Assembly: GCF_900113695.1 (NCBI RefSeq)
Contig: NZ_FOQH01000005.1
Location: forward strand, 124,001-188,000
DNA: 64,000 bases
Origin: Albimonas pacifica
Lineage (GTDB): Bacteria; Pseudomonadota; Alphaproteobacteria; Rhodobacterales; Rhodobacteraceae
Direction: 5' to 3'
The notes under the pieces were generated by a model. It was not told where the DNA came from. It saw nothing but the letters and a program-made list of their open reading frames with translations, and did no database searches. Made by a program: the position numbers and the translations under genes. Below, one piece after another: positions 16,876 to 26,101 of the stretch (position 1 is the stretch's first letter; every line of letters starts with the position of its first letter).

Positions 16876-17943
16876 ATGGCTCAGACCATCTTCGACCTGA
16901 ACGGCAGGACCGGCATGGACAAGCAGAAAGCCCTCGAATCCGCGCTCGCCCAGATCGAGCGGAACTTCGGCAAGGGCTCCATCATGAAGCTTGGCGAACG
17001 CCAGGTGATGGACATCGAAGCGGTGTCGACGGGCTCGATCGGGCTCGACATCGCGCTGGGCATCGGCGGCCTTCCCAAGGGCCGCATCATCGAGATCTAC
17101 GGGCCGGAAAGCTCGGGCAAGACCACGCTCGCGCTGCACGTCATCGCGGAAGAGCAGCGCAACGGCGGCATCTGCGCCTTCGTCGACGCCGAGCACGCCC
17201 TCGACCCCACCTACGCCCGCAAGCTGGGCGTGGACGTGGACGAGATGCTGATCTCCCAGCCCGACGCCGGCGAGCAGGCGCTGGAGATCACCGACACGCT
17301 GGTGCGCTCGGGCGCGGTGTCGGTGGTGGTCGTCGACTCGGTCGCGGCGCTGACCCCGCGCTCGGAGCTCGAGGGCGACATGGGGGACAGCTCGGTCGGC
17401 GTGCAGGCGCGGCTGATGAGCCAGGCGATGCGCAAGCTGACCGGCTCGATCTCCCGCTCGAAGTGCATGGTGATCTTCATCAACCAGATCCGCATGAAGA
17501 TCGGCGTGATGTTCGGCTCGCCGGAGACCACGACGGGCGGCAACGCGCTGAAGTTCTACTCCTCCGTGCGGCTCGACATCCGCCGCATCGGCGCGATCAA
17601 GGACCGCGACGAGGTGGTGGGCAACACCACCCGCGTGAAGGTGGTGAAGAACAAGGTCGCGCCGCCGTTCAAGCAGGTCGAGTTCGACATCATGTACGGC
17701 GAGGGCATCTCCAAGACCGGCGAGCTGATCGACCTCGGCGTCAAGGCGGGGGTGGTCGAGAAGTCCGGCTCCTGGTTCAGCTACGGCGACCAGCGGATCG
17801 GGCAGGGGCGCGAGAACGCCAAGACCTTCCTGCGCGAGAACCCCGACGTGGCCCATGAGATCGAGGACAAGATCCGCGCGGCCCACGGCCTCGACTTCGG
17901 CGCCTCCCCCGACGAGGGCGGCGAAGAGGTGATGGAAGACTGA
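16876..17943 (+). CDS. recA: Recombinase A
   Basis: RecA forms filaments on single-stranded DNA, drives strand exchange and activates LexA self-cleavage. The 355-residue product shows Walker [10 protein letters not shown] (about 69-77), the [11 protein letters not shown] and [15 protein letters not shown] blocks, and the [14 protein letters not shown] loop-2 region, ending in the usual acidic tail. The ATG at 16876 follows GGAGACAGGC; an upstream ATG at 16801 would add an unlike extension. It has its own SOS box and terminator and appears monocistronic. Confidence 0.98.
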   Translation: MAQTIFDLNGRTGMDKQKALESALAQIERNFGKGSIMKLGERQVMDIEAVSTGSIGLDIALGIGGLPKGRIIEIYGPESSGKTTLALHVIAEEQRNGGICAFVDAEHALDPTYARKLGVDVDEMLISQPDAGEQALEITDTLVRSGAVSVVVVDSVAALTPRSELEGDMGDSSVGVQARLMSQAMRKLTGSISRSKCMVIFINQIRMKIGVMFGSPETTTGGNALKFYSSVRLDIRRIGAIKDRDEVVGNTTRVKVVKNKVAPPFKQVEFDIMYGEGISKTGELIDLGVKAGVVEKSGSWFSYGDQRIGQGRENAKTFLRENPDVAHEIEDKIRAAHGLDFGASPDEGGEEVMED

Positions 17944-17968
17944 TTGCGGCCCCATCGCCGGAGCGAAG

Positions 17969-17996
17969 CGGGCGCCCCCTCGGGGGCGCCCGTTTT
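17969..17996 (+). terminator. recA terminator
   Basis: A 10-bp perfect stem (CGGGCGCCCC / GGGGCGCCCG) with a four-base loop is followed directly by TTTT. It begins 25 bases after the recA stop codon. Confidence 0.8.
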
Positions 17997-18049
17997 CGTT
18001 CGCGGGGGCGGTGCGGCGAGGCGGGCGGTTGCATCGCGGTGAAACTATA

Positions 18050-18065
18050 TTAGAACGATTCCAGA
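18050..18065 (+). promoter_or_regulatory. Irr-type iron control element before mbfA
   Basis: TTAGAACGATTCCAGA resembles the ICE motif (TTTAGAA..TTCTAAA) bound by the Irr regulator in alphaproteobacteria. It overlaps an AT-rich promoter-like stretch 21 bases before the mbfA start, a position where Irr represses under low iron. Confidence 0.6.
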
Positions 18066-18085
18066 TTCAGACCCGCGAGTGCGCC

Positions 18086-19063
18086 ATGTTCCGCTTCCTC
18101 TCCGCCCGCAAGACCTTCGCCGAGCTCGACGACCGCGAGATCCTGGCGCTGGCGATCTCCTCCGAGGAGGACGACGCGCGCATCTACGCCGACTTCGCCG
18201 CCCGCCTGCGAGGCGAGTTCCCCGCCACCGCCGCGATCTTCGACGGCATGGCGCAGGAGGAGGACGGCCACCGTCGCCGGCTGATCGACCTCTTCGAGTC
18301 GCGCTTCTCCGGCCCGATCCCCCTGATCCGCCGCGAGCACGTGGCGGGCTGGTACGCCCGCCGGCCCGTCTGGCTGACCGAGACCCTCGATATCGCGACC
18401 CTGCGCGGCGAGGCCGCGCGGATGGAGCGGGCGGCGGCGGAGTTCTACGACCGCGCCGCAGCCCGCGCGACCGATCCCGCGCAGCGGCGCCTGCTGGGGG
18501 ACCTCGCGCTCGCCGAACGCGGCCACGAACGCGCGGCGGAGGGGCTGGAGGCAGCCCGCCTCGACGACGACGCCGAGGCGGCGGAGGCCGAGGCCGACCA
18601 TCGCCGCTTCGTGCTGACCTGGGTGCAGCCGGGGTTGGCGGGGCTGATGGACGGCTCGGTTTCGACGCTGGCGCCGATCTTCGCGACGGCCTTCGCCACC
18701 GGCGACACGATGACGACCTTTCGGGTGGGGCTGGCGGCTTCGGTCGGGGCCGGGATCTCGATGGGCTTCACCGAGGCGGCGTCGGACGACGGCGTGATCT
18801 CGGGCCGCGGCTCGCCGGTGAAGCGGGGGCTGGCGGCGGGCATCATGACCACGGTCGGGGGCCTGGGGCACGCGATGCCCTACCTGATCCCGGATTTCAT
18901 GACGGCGACCGTCATCGCCCTGGCGCTGGTCTTCGCCGAGCTCTGGGCGATCGCCTGGATCCAGAAGCGGTGGATGAGCACGCCCTTCCTGCGGGCGGTC
19001 CTCCAGGTGGTGGTGGGCGGCGCGCTGGTGCTGGCGGCCGGCATCCTGATCGGAGAGGTCTGA
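18086..19063 (+). CDS. mbfA: Membrane-bound ferritin / iron exporter MbfA
   Basis: A 325-residue two-domain protein. Residues about 1-165 form a rubrerythrin-like ferritin domain with repeated Glu/His metal ligands (SSEEDDARIYADFA, QEEDGHRRRL, LALAERGHERAA). Residues 170-325 form a VIT1-like membrane domain with several helices (QPGLAGLMDGSVSTLAPIF, GISMGFTEAASDD). MbfA dimers export iron, protecting against iron and peroxide stress. The Irr-like motif upstream fits the known control of mbfA in Bradyrhizobium and Agrobacterium. The ATG at 18086 is the first that leaves room for that element. Confidence 0.92.
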   Translation: MFRFLSARKTFAELDDREILALAISSEEDDARIYADFAARLRGEFPATAAIFDGMAQEEDGHRRRLIDLFESRFSGPIPLIRREHVAGWYARRPVWLTETLDIATLRGEAARMERAAAEFYDRAAARATDPAQRRLLGDLALAERGHERAAEGLEAARLDDDAEAAEAEADHRRFVLTWVQPGLAGLMDGSVSTLAPIFATAFATGDTMTTFRVGLAASVGAGISMGFTEAASDDGVISGRGSPVKRGLAAGIMTTVGGLGHAMPYLIPDFMTATVIALALVFAELWAIAWIQKRWMSTPFLRAVLQVVVGGALVLAAGILIGEV

Positions 19064-19414
19064 CCCGCTGCAGACGCGCCCGTGGCCGTCCCGCAGCGGG
19101 CGGATCGGCCCTGCCGGGGGACGCCGACGTCCGCCGCAGGCCAGGCGCCCGGTCGTGCTGCAGCCTGCCCGCCGGCCCGCGCGAGCGCCGGCGAGGCCCG
19201 CCTCATGCCCCGCCGGTCTGGCTTGCGCCCGGCCTCGCGCCAGGGGCGCCCTTGGCAGGCCGCGAGCATCGCCCATCGGCCTGGCGCGGACCGCTCGCGA
19301 GGGGCGGCGGGCCCCCGGCGCCGACGCCCGCCCTGCGCCACGGGCGGGAGCGGGCGGCAGGCGAGACCGGCGTCGCGGCGCCTCGGGCCCGCGCGGGAGG
19401 CGCCGGGGAGCAGG
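19064..19414. other. Non-coding gap, nothing recognised
   Basis: 351 GC-rich bases between convergent mbfA and the FkbM gene. I see no gene, T-tracted terminator or repeat. Confidence 0.5.
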
Positions 19415-20293
19415 TCAGCCGGCCGCCAGCGACAGGGGCGCCCGGCCGTGGAGCTCGAGCTCCGGCCGCTCGGTGGGGAAGACGAACAGGCCCTCGCCCC
19501 GGACCTCGATGTCGGAGTCGCGGAAATCCTCCTGCGAGAGCAGGCCGCGCAGGGTGGCGGAGCGGCCGGGCAGGAAGTCGTGCGGCTCGATCAGGATGGC
19601 GGGCCGGTGGGCCCAGAAGGCGGCGTCGGGGGCGAGCGCCTCGGCCTCCGCGCCCTCGATGTCCATCTTCAGAAGCACCAGCTCGGCGTCCGGACGCTCG
19701 GCCAGCAGGGCGTCGATGGTCACCGCCTCCGTCGAGACGTCGGCGAGGCGCGAGTCCGCTATGGCCGGGCGGTAGGAGAAGGCGCCCTCCCGCGCGTCCA
19801 GATCCTCGGGGACCAGGCGGCCGGCGGAGCTCCACAGCGCCGCGTCGCGGAAGCGCACGTTGCGCAGGCCCGTGCAGTTGCGCCGCGCCATGGCGAGGTT
19901 GCCGCGGTGCGGCTCCACGCACAGAACGTCGGCCTGGGGCCAGCGGCGCGCCGCCTCCTGAGAGAACAGGCCGATGTTGCCGCCGGCGTCGACGATCAGC
20001 GGCCGACGGCCGGCCGACTGGGCGCGCGCGCAGCGGCGGTCGATCGCCTCCGCCCGGTCGGGGGAGAGCTCGTATTCCCGCTGCACCACGATCTTGCGGT
20101 AGACGCGCAGGTCCGAGGTGCGCGCGCGCAGCCGGACCGTGCGGCCGCCCCCCGCCGGCGCCCGGATCCGCCGTCCCGGCGGCCCGAGGAAGCAGAACCC
20201 GACGTGCCAGAGCGCGAGGGGCAGGCCCGCCGGTCCCCGCCACCGCATGTAGTCGGCGAGCCATCCCAGCCCTGCCGCGAACGACCTGAACAT
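19415..20293 (-). CDS. FkbM-family methyltransferase
   Basis: A 292-residue cytosolic methyltransferase. The AdoMet-binding motif LIVDAGGNIGLFSQEAA lies near residue 100, VLCVEPHRGN follows, and the family block LLKMDIEGAEAEALAPDA is clear. FkbM enzymes methylate hydroxyls of sugars and polyketides, so a role in surface glycan modification is possible but not shown. The ATG at 20293 is chosen because GAGGAGAGG lies just before it; one further upstream at 20326 lacks such a site. No glycan genes are adjacent. Confidence 0.8.
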   Translation of the reverse strand: MFRSFAAGLGWLADYMRWRGPAGLPLALWHVGFCFLGPPGRRIRAPAGGGRTVRLRARTSDLRVYRKIVVQREYELSPDRAEAIDRRCARAQSAGRRPLIVDAGGNIGLFSQEAARRWPQADVLCVEPHRGNLAMARRNCTGLRNVRFRDAALWSSAGRLVPEDLDAREGAFSYRPAIADSRLADVSTEAVTIDALLAERPDAELVLLKMDIEGAEAEALAPDAAFWAHRPAILIEPHDFLPGRSATLRGLLSQEDFRDSDIEVRGEGLFVFPTERPELELHGRAPLSLAAG

Positions 20294-20424
20294 CGGCCTC
20301 TCCTCGCCGTCGCTTCGGTTCGCCAAGGGACCACGACGACGGTAAAGATCGGCTTAACCGCACGCCGCCGGGCAGGCGGCGGCGGTGCGGGGCGCACCGG
20401 ACGGGGGATCGTCCGCGCGAAGGC

Positions 20425-20820
20425 TCAGGCGGTGAAGCCGTAGCCGTCGGGGTCGGCGACGGGCTTCCCGTCCAGCGCCTTGAGCAGGCCGGTCACGAAG
20501 CGGGCCACCGCCCACACGGCCCAGATCGCCATCACCAGCCAGCCCACGAGCACCAGCGTCAGGACCGCGCCCAGCACGATCGCGCCGAGCCCGACCCAGA
20601 AGGACCGGATCTGGAAGGCCATGTGGCTGGCCTCGGCCGGGGCGGCCTCGTCGCGCTTGGCGTAGGCGATCACCACGCCGGCCAGCGCGCAGAGCGGCAC
20701 GGCGAAGCCCACCAGATAGAGCACGTAGACCAGCTTCACCGCATCCCAGCTGCGCAGGCCGGAGGGTTTCTCGGCGGGCTCCCCGTAGGGAGCGGGATCC
20801 TGGGTCATCGGGTCGGACAT
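20425..20820 (-). CDS. DUF4870-like membrane protein
   Basis: 131 residues with three hydrophobic segments (VKLVYVLYLVGFAVPLCALAG, FWVGLGAIVLGAVLTLVLVGW, VMAIWAVWAVARFV) after a Pro-rich cytoplasmic N-terminus. This resembles the small DUF4870/Tic20-like membrane proteins; the function is unknown. It lies downstream of icd on the same strand, separated by two hairpins, so it is likely transcribed separately. Confidence 0.65.
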   Translation of the reverse strand: MSDPMTQDPAPYGEPAEKPSGLRSWDAVKLVYVLYLVGFAVPLCALAGVVIAYAKRDEAAPAEASHMAFQIRSFWVGLGAIVLGAVLTLVLVGWLVMAIWAVWAVARFVTGLLKALDGKPVADPDGYGFTA

Positions 20821-20916
20821 CGGGAGGCTCCTGCTGCGACGCGTGAGACCGGAAAGCTAGGCGGGGATTGCGGCCGGGCGGTGACAGGCGGGCGGCGGGG
20901 GTGGGGAGATGCGCGA

Positions 20917-20984
20917 ACGGCCCGCGGATCGCTCCGCGGGCCGTCCCGGTCGTTCAGGGCCGGGGCCTGAGGGATCAGGCCCCG
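20917..20984 (-). terminator. Tandem hairpins downstream of icd
   Basis: Two perfect stems lie back to back: 20961-20970 with 20975-20984 (10 bp, loop GGGA), and 20917-20928 with 20933-20944 (12 bp, four-base loop). They directly follow the icd stop codon in the direction of transcription. No long T-run follows either, so termination may need Rho or they may protect the mRNA end. Confidence 0.6.
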
Positions 20985-20989
20985 AAGGC

Positions 20990-22201
20990 TCAGGCCAGCG
21001 CCTTGTTGAGGTTCTCGTCGACCTTCTCGAGGAAGCCCATGGTGGTCAGCCACTTCTGGTCGGGGCCGACCAGCAGGGCGAGATCCTTGGTCATGAACCC
21101 GCTCTCGACCGTGTCGACGACGCACTTCTCCAGCGCGGTCGCGAAGGTCATCAGCGCGTCGTTGCCGTCGAGCGTGGCGCGGTGCTTCAGGCCGCCGGTC
21201 CAGGCGAAGATCGAGGCGATGGAGTTGGTCGAGGTCTCCTTGCCCGCCTGGTGCTGACGGTAGTGACGGGTGACGGTGCCGTGGGCGGCCTCGGCCTCGA
21301 CGATCTTCCCGTCGGGCGTCATCAGCTGCGAGGTCATCAGGCCCAGCGAGCCGAAGCCCTGGGCCACGGTGTCGGACTGCACGTCGCCGTCGTAGTTCTT
21401 GCACGCCCAGACGTAGCCGCCGGACCACTTCATGGCGCAGGCCACCATGTCGTCGATCAGGCGATGCTCGTAGGTGATGCCGGCCTTCTTGAACTTGTCG
21501 GCGAACTCGGCGTCGAAGACCTCCTGGAACAGGTCCTTGAAGCGGCCGTCATAGGCCTTGAGGATCGTGTTCTTGGTCGACAGATACACCGGCCAGCCGC
21601 GGGCGAGGCCGTAGTTCATCGAGGCGCGGGCGAAGTCGCGGATCGAGTCGTCGAGGTTGTACATCGCCATCGTCACGCCCGAGCCGGGGGCCTGGAAGAC
21701 CTCGTGCTCGATCGTCTCGCCGTCCTCGCCGACGAACTTGATCGTCAGCTTGCCCTTGCCGGGGAAGCGGAAGTCGGTGGCGCGGTACTGGTCGCCGAAG
21801 GCGTGACGGCCGACCACGATCGGCTGGGTCCAGCCGGGGACGAGGCGCGGCACGTTCTTGCAGATGATCGGCTCGCGGAAGATCACGCCGCCCAGGATGT
21901 TGCGGATCGTCCCGTTGGGCGAGCGCCACATCTTCTTGAGGCCGAACTCCTCGACGCGCTGCTCGTCGGGGGTGATCGTGGCGCATTTCACGCCGACGCC
22001 GACCTCCTTGATCTTCTCGGCGGCGTCGATGGTGATCTGGTCGTCGGTGCGGTCCCGCTCCTCGATGCCGAGGTCGTAGTAGAGCAGGTCGACGTCGAGA
22101 TAGGGCAGGATCAGCTTCTTCTTGATGAAGTCCCAGATGATCCGGGTCATCTCGTCGCCGTCGAGCTCCACGACGGGATTTTCGACCTTGATCTTGCTCA
22201 T
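20990..22201 (-). CDS. icd: Isocitrate dehydrogenase (NADP-dependent)
   Basis: Oxidative decarboxylation of isocitrate to 2-oxoglutarate in the TCA cycle. The 403-residue sequence belongs to the homodimeric, eukaryote-like NADP type found in alphaproteobacteria: [18 protein letters not shown] at the N-terminus, substrate-binding [12 protein letters not shown], the metal-binding [13 protein letters not shown] and [10 protein letters not shown] blocks, and the NADP-specifying [12 protein letters not shown]. The ATG at 22201 opens [12 protein letters not shown], as in relatives; upstream in-frame ATGs give unlike residues. Monocistronic. Confidence 0.97.
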   Translation of the reverse strand: MSKIKVENPVVELDGDEMTRIIWDFIKKKLILPYLDVDLLYYDLGIEERDRTDDQITIDAAEKIKEVGVGVKCATITPDEQRVEEFGLKKMWRSPNGTIRNILGGVIFREPIICKNVPRLVPGWTQPIVVGRHAFGDQYRATDFRFPGKGKLTIKFVGEDGETIEHEVFQAPGSGVTMAMYNLDDSIRDFARASMNYGLARGWPVYLSTKNTILKAYDGRFKDLFQEVFDAEFADKFKKAGITYEHRLIDDMVACAMKWSGGYVWACKNYDGDVQSDTVAQGFGSLGLMTSQLMTPDGKIVEAEAAHGTVTRHYRQHQAGKETSTNSIASIFAWTGGLKHRATLDGNDALMTFATALEKCVVDTVESGFMTKDLALLVGPDQKWLTTMGFLEKVDENLNKALA

Positions 22202-22512
22202 GCGGCTCTCCATTGGCCTCGGGCCGGTCGGTATGCGGGGCCGCGGCGCAGACGTCAGGCGCGCCGGCCGCGGGGGTCGAACGGTATGCAGCGGGATACA
22301 AAGGCCCCGCGCGGATGGCAAGCGCTCGCGTCGGGCGGGAGCGCGGCGGCGTCGCGACCTGACGCCGCGACGGGCGCGACGCTAGCACCTCGTCGCGGGG
22401 CGGGGCGAGGGGGACGGGCGCCGCGGCCCGAGATTCTTCGCCGGTTTCGCCGGGTTGCAGGCGCGCGGAGGGGGCCCTAGGACGAGGGCGCACGCGAAGA
22501 GGGGGAGAGGCG
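22202..22512. other. Divergent promoter region of icd and a methyltransferase gene
   Basis: 311 bases upstream of both genes. It presumably holds both promoters, but I cannot point to a convincing -35/-10 pair or operator. Confidence 0.4.
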
Positions 22513-23340
22513 ATGGCCGGCCGCGCGTTCAGGCGACTGCGCATGGGGCTCGAGACCGTGACCGGCCTGCGCCGGCAGGGGTTCTTCGTGCCCTACCGCT
22601 ACGCGCAGTCGGTGCGCCCGCCCGAGGGCTATCCGGCGATGGAGCGGCTGCTCGACGCCGCCCGCCCGGGGCTGGAGGCGACGTTGGCCGGGATCGACGC
22701 GCTGGCCGGGGCGCTGGCCGCGCTCGGCGGGCCGGCCCCGCAGCCGCGGTGGCGGCAGGACTGGTTCCCCCGGCTCGACGGCGCCGCGGCCTACGCGCTG
22801 GCGCGAAGCGGGCCGCCGCGGCGGATCGTGGAGGTGGGCTCGGGCCACTCCACCCGGTTCCTCGCGCGGGCGCTGGCGGATGCGGGGGCGCGGGCCGAGC
22901 AGGTCTGCATCGACCCCGCGCCCCGCGCCGCGCTGCTGGACCTGGCCGTGAGCTGGCGCCGGGAGCTGCTGTCGGCCGCTCACATGCCCCTCTTCGAGGC
23001 GCTGGAGGCCGGGGACATGGCGGTCTTCGACAGCTCCCACCTGCTGATGCCGGGCACGGACGTGGACCTGATCCTGTCGGAGATCCTGCCGCGGCTGGCG
23101 CCGGGGGTGCGGGTGCATGTCCACGACGTGTTCCTGCCCGACGGCTACCCGGCGGACTGGGAGTGGCGGGGCTATTCCGAGCAGAACGGCCTCGCGCCCT
23201 GGCTGCTGTCGGGCGCCTTCCGCCCGATCCACGCGAGCCGCTACGCGCTGACCCGGATGGGCGCGGCGGAGCGGCCGGGGATCCGCGACCTGCCCTGGAG
23301 CGGCGCGCCCGAAAGCAGCCTGTGGATGGTGCGCGCCTGA
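22513..23340 (+). CDS. Class I SAM-dependent methyltransferase
   Basis: A 275-residue protein with AdoMet motif I RIVEVGSGHSTRFLARAL (about residues 104-121), then VCIDPAPRAALLDL, DMAVFDSSHLL and VRVHVHDVFLPDGYP. This layout is that of methyltransferase family 24 proteins, often linked to glycan or small-molecule O-methylation. The acceptor is unknown. The ATG at 22513 follows GGGGGAGAGGCG. It is transcribed alone, divergent from icd. Confidence 0.78.
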   Translation: MAGRAFRRLRMGLETVTGLRRQGFFVPYRYAQSVRPPEGYPAMERLLDAARPGLEATLAGIDALAGALAALGGPAPQPRWRQDWFPRLDGAAAYALARSGPPRRIVEVGSGHSTRFLARALADAGARAEQVCIDPAPRAALLDLAVSWRRELLSAAHMPLFEALEAGDMAVFDSSHLLMPGTDVDLILSEILPRLAPGVRVHVHDVFLPDGYPADWEWRGYSEQNGLAPWLLSGAFRPIHASRYALTRMGAAERPGIRDLPWSGAPESSLWMVRA

Positions 23341-23479
23341 GCGTCGCCGCCAGGCGCGCGCCCCGGGGCCGGGCGGGAGCCTGCATCCGCGGCCGGCGCG
23401 ACGGGGCGGGCCGCGAGAGGCCCCGGGTCAGGCCCCGCGCGCGCCCCCGGGGCCGCCGGGGCGCAAGGGACCGCGGGTC

Positions 23480-23824
23480 TCATTTCGGGGGCAGGGCGGC
23501 GGTGAAGGCGGCGGCGAGGGCGACGAGGCGCGGCAGCGTCCCGGGATCCGCCGCGGCCTGGGGGGAGAGCTTGACGAAACCGCGCATCGGGCGGCCGCGC
23601 AGGATCATCGGCGCGACGCCGGGCAGGGCGAGCGCCTCGGCCTCGCCCTCCGGCCCGACCCGCAGCAGGGCGCCCCCGCCCATCCCCGCGCCCGAGGCGC
23701 CGCCCAGCATGTGGCCGCGCAGCAGGAAGCACAGCCCGCCGAACATCTTCCGCTCGACCGTCTCGGCGGCGAGCGGCCCCAGCGCCGTCCGGATGCGCTG
23801 CGCCACCGCCTCGTCCCAGGCCAT
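23480..23824 (-). CDS. TfoX N-terminal-domain protein
   Basis: 114 residues matching the TfoX/Sxy N-terminal domain: VERKMFGGLCFLLRGHMLGG followed by LRVGPEGEAEAL and MRGFVKLSP. Full-length Sxy is a competence regulator in gammaproteobacteria, but stand-alone N-terminal proteins are widespread in alphaproteobacteria without a proven role. The ATG at 23824 gives the domain's usual start. Divergent from the HD-domain gene at 23898. Confidence 0.75.
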   Translation of the reverse strand: MAWDEAVAQRIRTALGPLAAETVERKMFGGLCFLLRGHMLGGASGAGMGGGALLRVGPEGEAEALALPGVAPMILRGRPMRGFVKLSPQAAADPGTLPRLVALAAAFTAALPPK

Positions 23825-23897
23825 GCGTCTCTCCCGACCCTCGCCTCGTCGGGGCATCCTGGCGCATAAACCGGGGCCGACGATACAGGAGACAGCC

Positions 23898-24482
23898 ATG
23901 CCGATGGACGCGACCGACGCCCGCCTCGCCTTCCTCTCCGAGGCCGCCCGCCTGCGCGAGGTGGAACGCGCGAGCCGCACGGGTTCGGGACGTCGCGAGA
24001 ATTCGGCCGAGCATTCCTGGCACCTCGCCCTCTACGCCATGGCGCTGGGGGAGGAGGAGGCGCCGGACGGCGTGAACGTCGACCGCGCGATCCGGATGCT
24101 GCTGATCCACGACCTGGTGGAGATCGACGTGGGCGACGTGCCGCTGCACGGCGCGCGTCCCGAGAACCACGACGCCGCCGAGGACGCCGCCGCCGAGCGC
24201 ATCTTCGGCCTGCTGCCGGGCGCGCAGGGCGAGGCGCTGCTGGCCCTGTGGCGGGAGTTCGAGGCGGCGCGGACCCCCGACGCCCGCTTCGCCAAGGCGC
24301 TGGACCGGCTGCAGCCGGTGCTCCTGAACCTCGAGACCGGGGGCGGCACCTGGCCGGACTTCAACGTGGGCGAGGCGGAGGTGCTGGCCCGCTGCGGGCC
24401 GCCGATCGAGACCGGCGCCCCGGCCCTCTGGCCCCGCGTGCGGGACCGGGTGAAGGCGCATTTCACGGCCCTGGTCGGCTGA
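23898..24482 (+). CDS. HD-domain phosphohydrolase, YfbR/HDDC2-like
   Basis: A 194-residue HD-domain protein: the first metal histidine in ENSAEHSWHLALYAM, the HD pair in LLIHDLVEIDVGDVPLHG, and the later Asp in KALDRLQPVLLN. This pattern fits the YfbR-like group, which includes 5'-deoxynucleotidases acting on dNMPs. The substrate is inferred from the family only. The ATG at 23898 follows AGGAGACAGCC. Confidence 0.8.
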   Translation: MPMDATDARLAFLSEAARLREVERASRTGSGRRENSAEHSWHLALYAMALGEEEAPDGVNVDRAIRMLLIHDLVEIDVGDVPLHGARPENHDAAEDAAAERIFGLLPGAQGEALLALWREFEAARTPDARFAKALDRLQPVLLNLETGGGTWPDFNVGEAEVLARCGPPIETGAPALWPRVRDRVKAHFTALVG

Positions 24483-24585
24483 CGCGGCGGCCGGCGCCCT
24501 TGCCCTTGGCGGCGCGGACAGGCAAAGGGCCCCTCCGGCGGCCCCGGGCCGCCCGCGCTTGGGCCAAGTGGAGAGGACCCCGACG

Positions 24586-25362
24586 ATGAGCGGAACCGAC
24601 GCCTCGCGGCAGGCGGTGACCGAGACCGAGCAGCCCGTCTTCGTGCTGGTGCGCCCGCAGCTGGGCGAGAACATCGGCGCGGCCTGCCGGGCGATGTGGA
24701 ACTTCGGCCTCGACCAGCTTCGCCTGGCGGCGCCGCGCGACGGCTGGCCCAACCCCAAGGCGGTGGCGATGGCCTCGGGCGCGGGCCACGTGCTCGACCG
24801 GGCCACGGTGCACGCGGACCAGGCGGCCGCCATCGGCGACCTGGAATACGTCTACGCCACCACCGCCCGCCCCCGCGAGCTGACCAAGACCGTCTTCACC
24901 CCCGCCGCCGCCATGCAGGACGCCCTGCAGCGCATTCGCGCGGGTCAGAAGGTGGGCGTCCTGTTCGGGCCGGAGCGCACCGGCCTCGAAACCGCGGACG
25001 TGGCGCGGGCGCAGGCCATCATCTCGGTCCCCGCCAACCCCGTTTTCGCCTCATTGAACCTGGCGCAATGCGTGCTGCTGACCGCCTACGAGTGGCGCCG
25101 GCAGGCCACGGAAACCCCTGCTGCGGTGATGGATCCGGGGAAACTGGGCCTCGCGGACCGCGAGTCGGTGGACCGCGTGCTGCAACGCCTGGAAGACGAG
25201 CTCGAGGGGGCGAATTTCTTTTTTCCGTCGGAAAAAGGCCCGACGATGCGCCTCAACATCCGCAATCTTTTCTCCCGAGCGCCGCTGACCGACCAGGACG
25301 TCCGAACGCTCCACGGGATCATCCGCACGCTGGCCGAAGGGCCCAAGCGCAGGCGGAGATGA
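24586..25362 (+). CDS. trmJ: tRNA (cytidine/uridine-2'-O-)-methyltransferase TrmJ
   Basis: A SPOUT-class enzyme of 258 residues that 2'-O-methylates nucleotide 32 of tRNAs. The N-terminal FVLVRPQLGENIGAACRAM block, the VGVLFGPERTGLE motif 2 and the PANPVFASLNLAQCVLL motif 3 that forms the AdoMet knot are all present, followed by the TrmJ-type C-terminal helical extension. The ATG at 24586 follows GAGAGGACCCCGACG; a TTG further upstream is less likely. Confidence 0.9.
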   Translation: MSGTDASRQAVTETEQPVFVLVRPQLGENIGAACRAMWNFGLDQLRLAAPRDGWPNPKAVAMASGAGHVLDRATVHADQAAAIGDLEYVYATTARPRELTKTVFTPAAAMQDALQRIRAGQKVGVLFGPERTGLETADVARAQAIISVPANPVFASLNLAQCVLLTAYEWRRQATETPAAVMDPGKLGLADRESVDRVLQRLEDELEGANFFFPSEKGPTMRLNIRNLFSRAPLTDQDVRTLHGIIRTLAEGPKRRRR

Positions 25363-25424
25363 GACCGGGGACGCGGGAGGGCAGGGGACGGCGGCCAGGG
25401 AAGCCAAACGGGAAGGAGACCGAC

Positions 25425-25901
25425 ATGACCCCGACCCCCGCCACCCGCGCCAGCGCCCGGGCCCTGTCCGCCGGGACCGACGACCGCCGCACGATGCGCC
25501 GCATGGGCCTCGCGCTCGCCGCGCTGACTGCGCTGGGCGTGGCCTTCGCGGCCCAGCCCGTGCTCGCCGATCCGCCGGGCGGCGTGCCGCCGGGGCTCGC
25601 CAAGAAGGGCGTGTCCAAGAAGGAGTGGAAGCAGTTCAAGAACGGCGGGGACGCGCGCGACTACGACCGCGACCGCGACGTGGTCGTGATCCGCGAGCGC
25701 GACCGCGTGGTCTACGAGCCGGGCTACCGCCTGCCGCGCGACCGCGAGTACGTGATCATCCGCGACTACGACCGCTACGGCCTGCGCCGGCCGCCCTCGG
25801 GCTACGACTACTACCTCGTCGACGACCGGGTGATGCGCGTGTCGCGCGACACGCTGCAGATCGCCGCCGTCATCGGGCTGGCCAGCGCCCTGCTGAACTG
25901 A
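25425..25901 (+). CDS. RcnB-like periplasmic protein
   Basis: 158 residues with a signal peptide (MGLALAALTALGVAFAAQPVLA, cleaved after ADP or nearby) and a short mature domain. The C-terminal GYDYYLVDDRVMRVSRDTLQIAAVIGL has the form of the RcnB family, which in E. coli affects nickel/cobalt export. The middle is strongly charged with Asp/Arg repeats (DYDRDRDVVVIRERDRV). A metal role is inferred from the family only. The ribosome site GGAAGGAGACCGAC before the ATG is strong. Confidence 0.7.
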   Translation: MTPTPATRASARALSAGTDDRRTMRRMGLALAALTALGVAFAAQPVLADPPGGVPPGLAKKGVSKKEWKQFKNGGDARDYDRDRDVVVIRERDRVVYEPGYRLPRDREYVIIRDYDRYGLRRPPSGYDYYLVDDRVMRVSRDTLQIAAVIGLASALLN

Positions 25902-25991
25902 TCGCGGGCGCGGGGGGCGGAAAACCGCCGCCCCCCGCCCGCCGCGGCCTGCCGTCCTCTTGCGGCGGGGCGCCGTTCCGGGCCAATTGCG

Positions 25992-26023
25992 CGCGCCGGC
26001 CGGGCATTCCCCCGGCCGGCGCG
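25992..26023. terminator. GC-rich hairpin before ctaA
   Basis: A perfect 13-bp stem (CGCGCCGGCCGGG / CCCGGCCGGCGCG) with a six-base loop, 90 bases after the rcnB-like gene. It lacks a T-run, so it is a probable rather than proven terminator. Confidence 0.5.
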
Positions 26024-26101
26024 GCGCGCGAGCGGGCCACCCTGTCGCAGGGGACGACGCCCGGCGGGCCGTGATGATCCGGTTCCGACAGGGGGACGCC
26101 C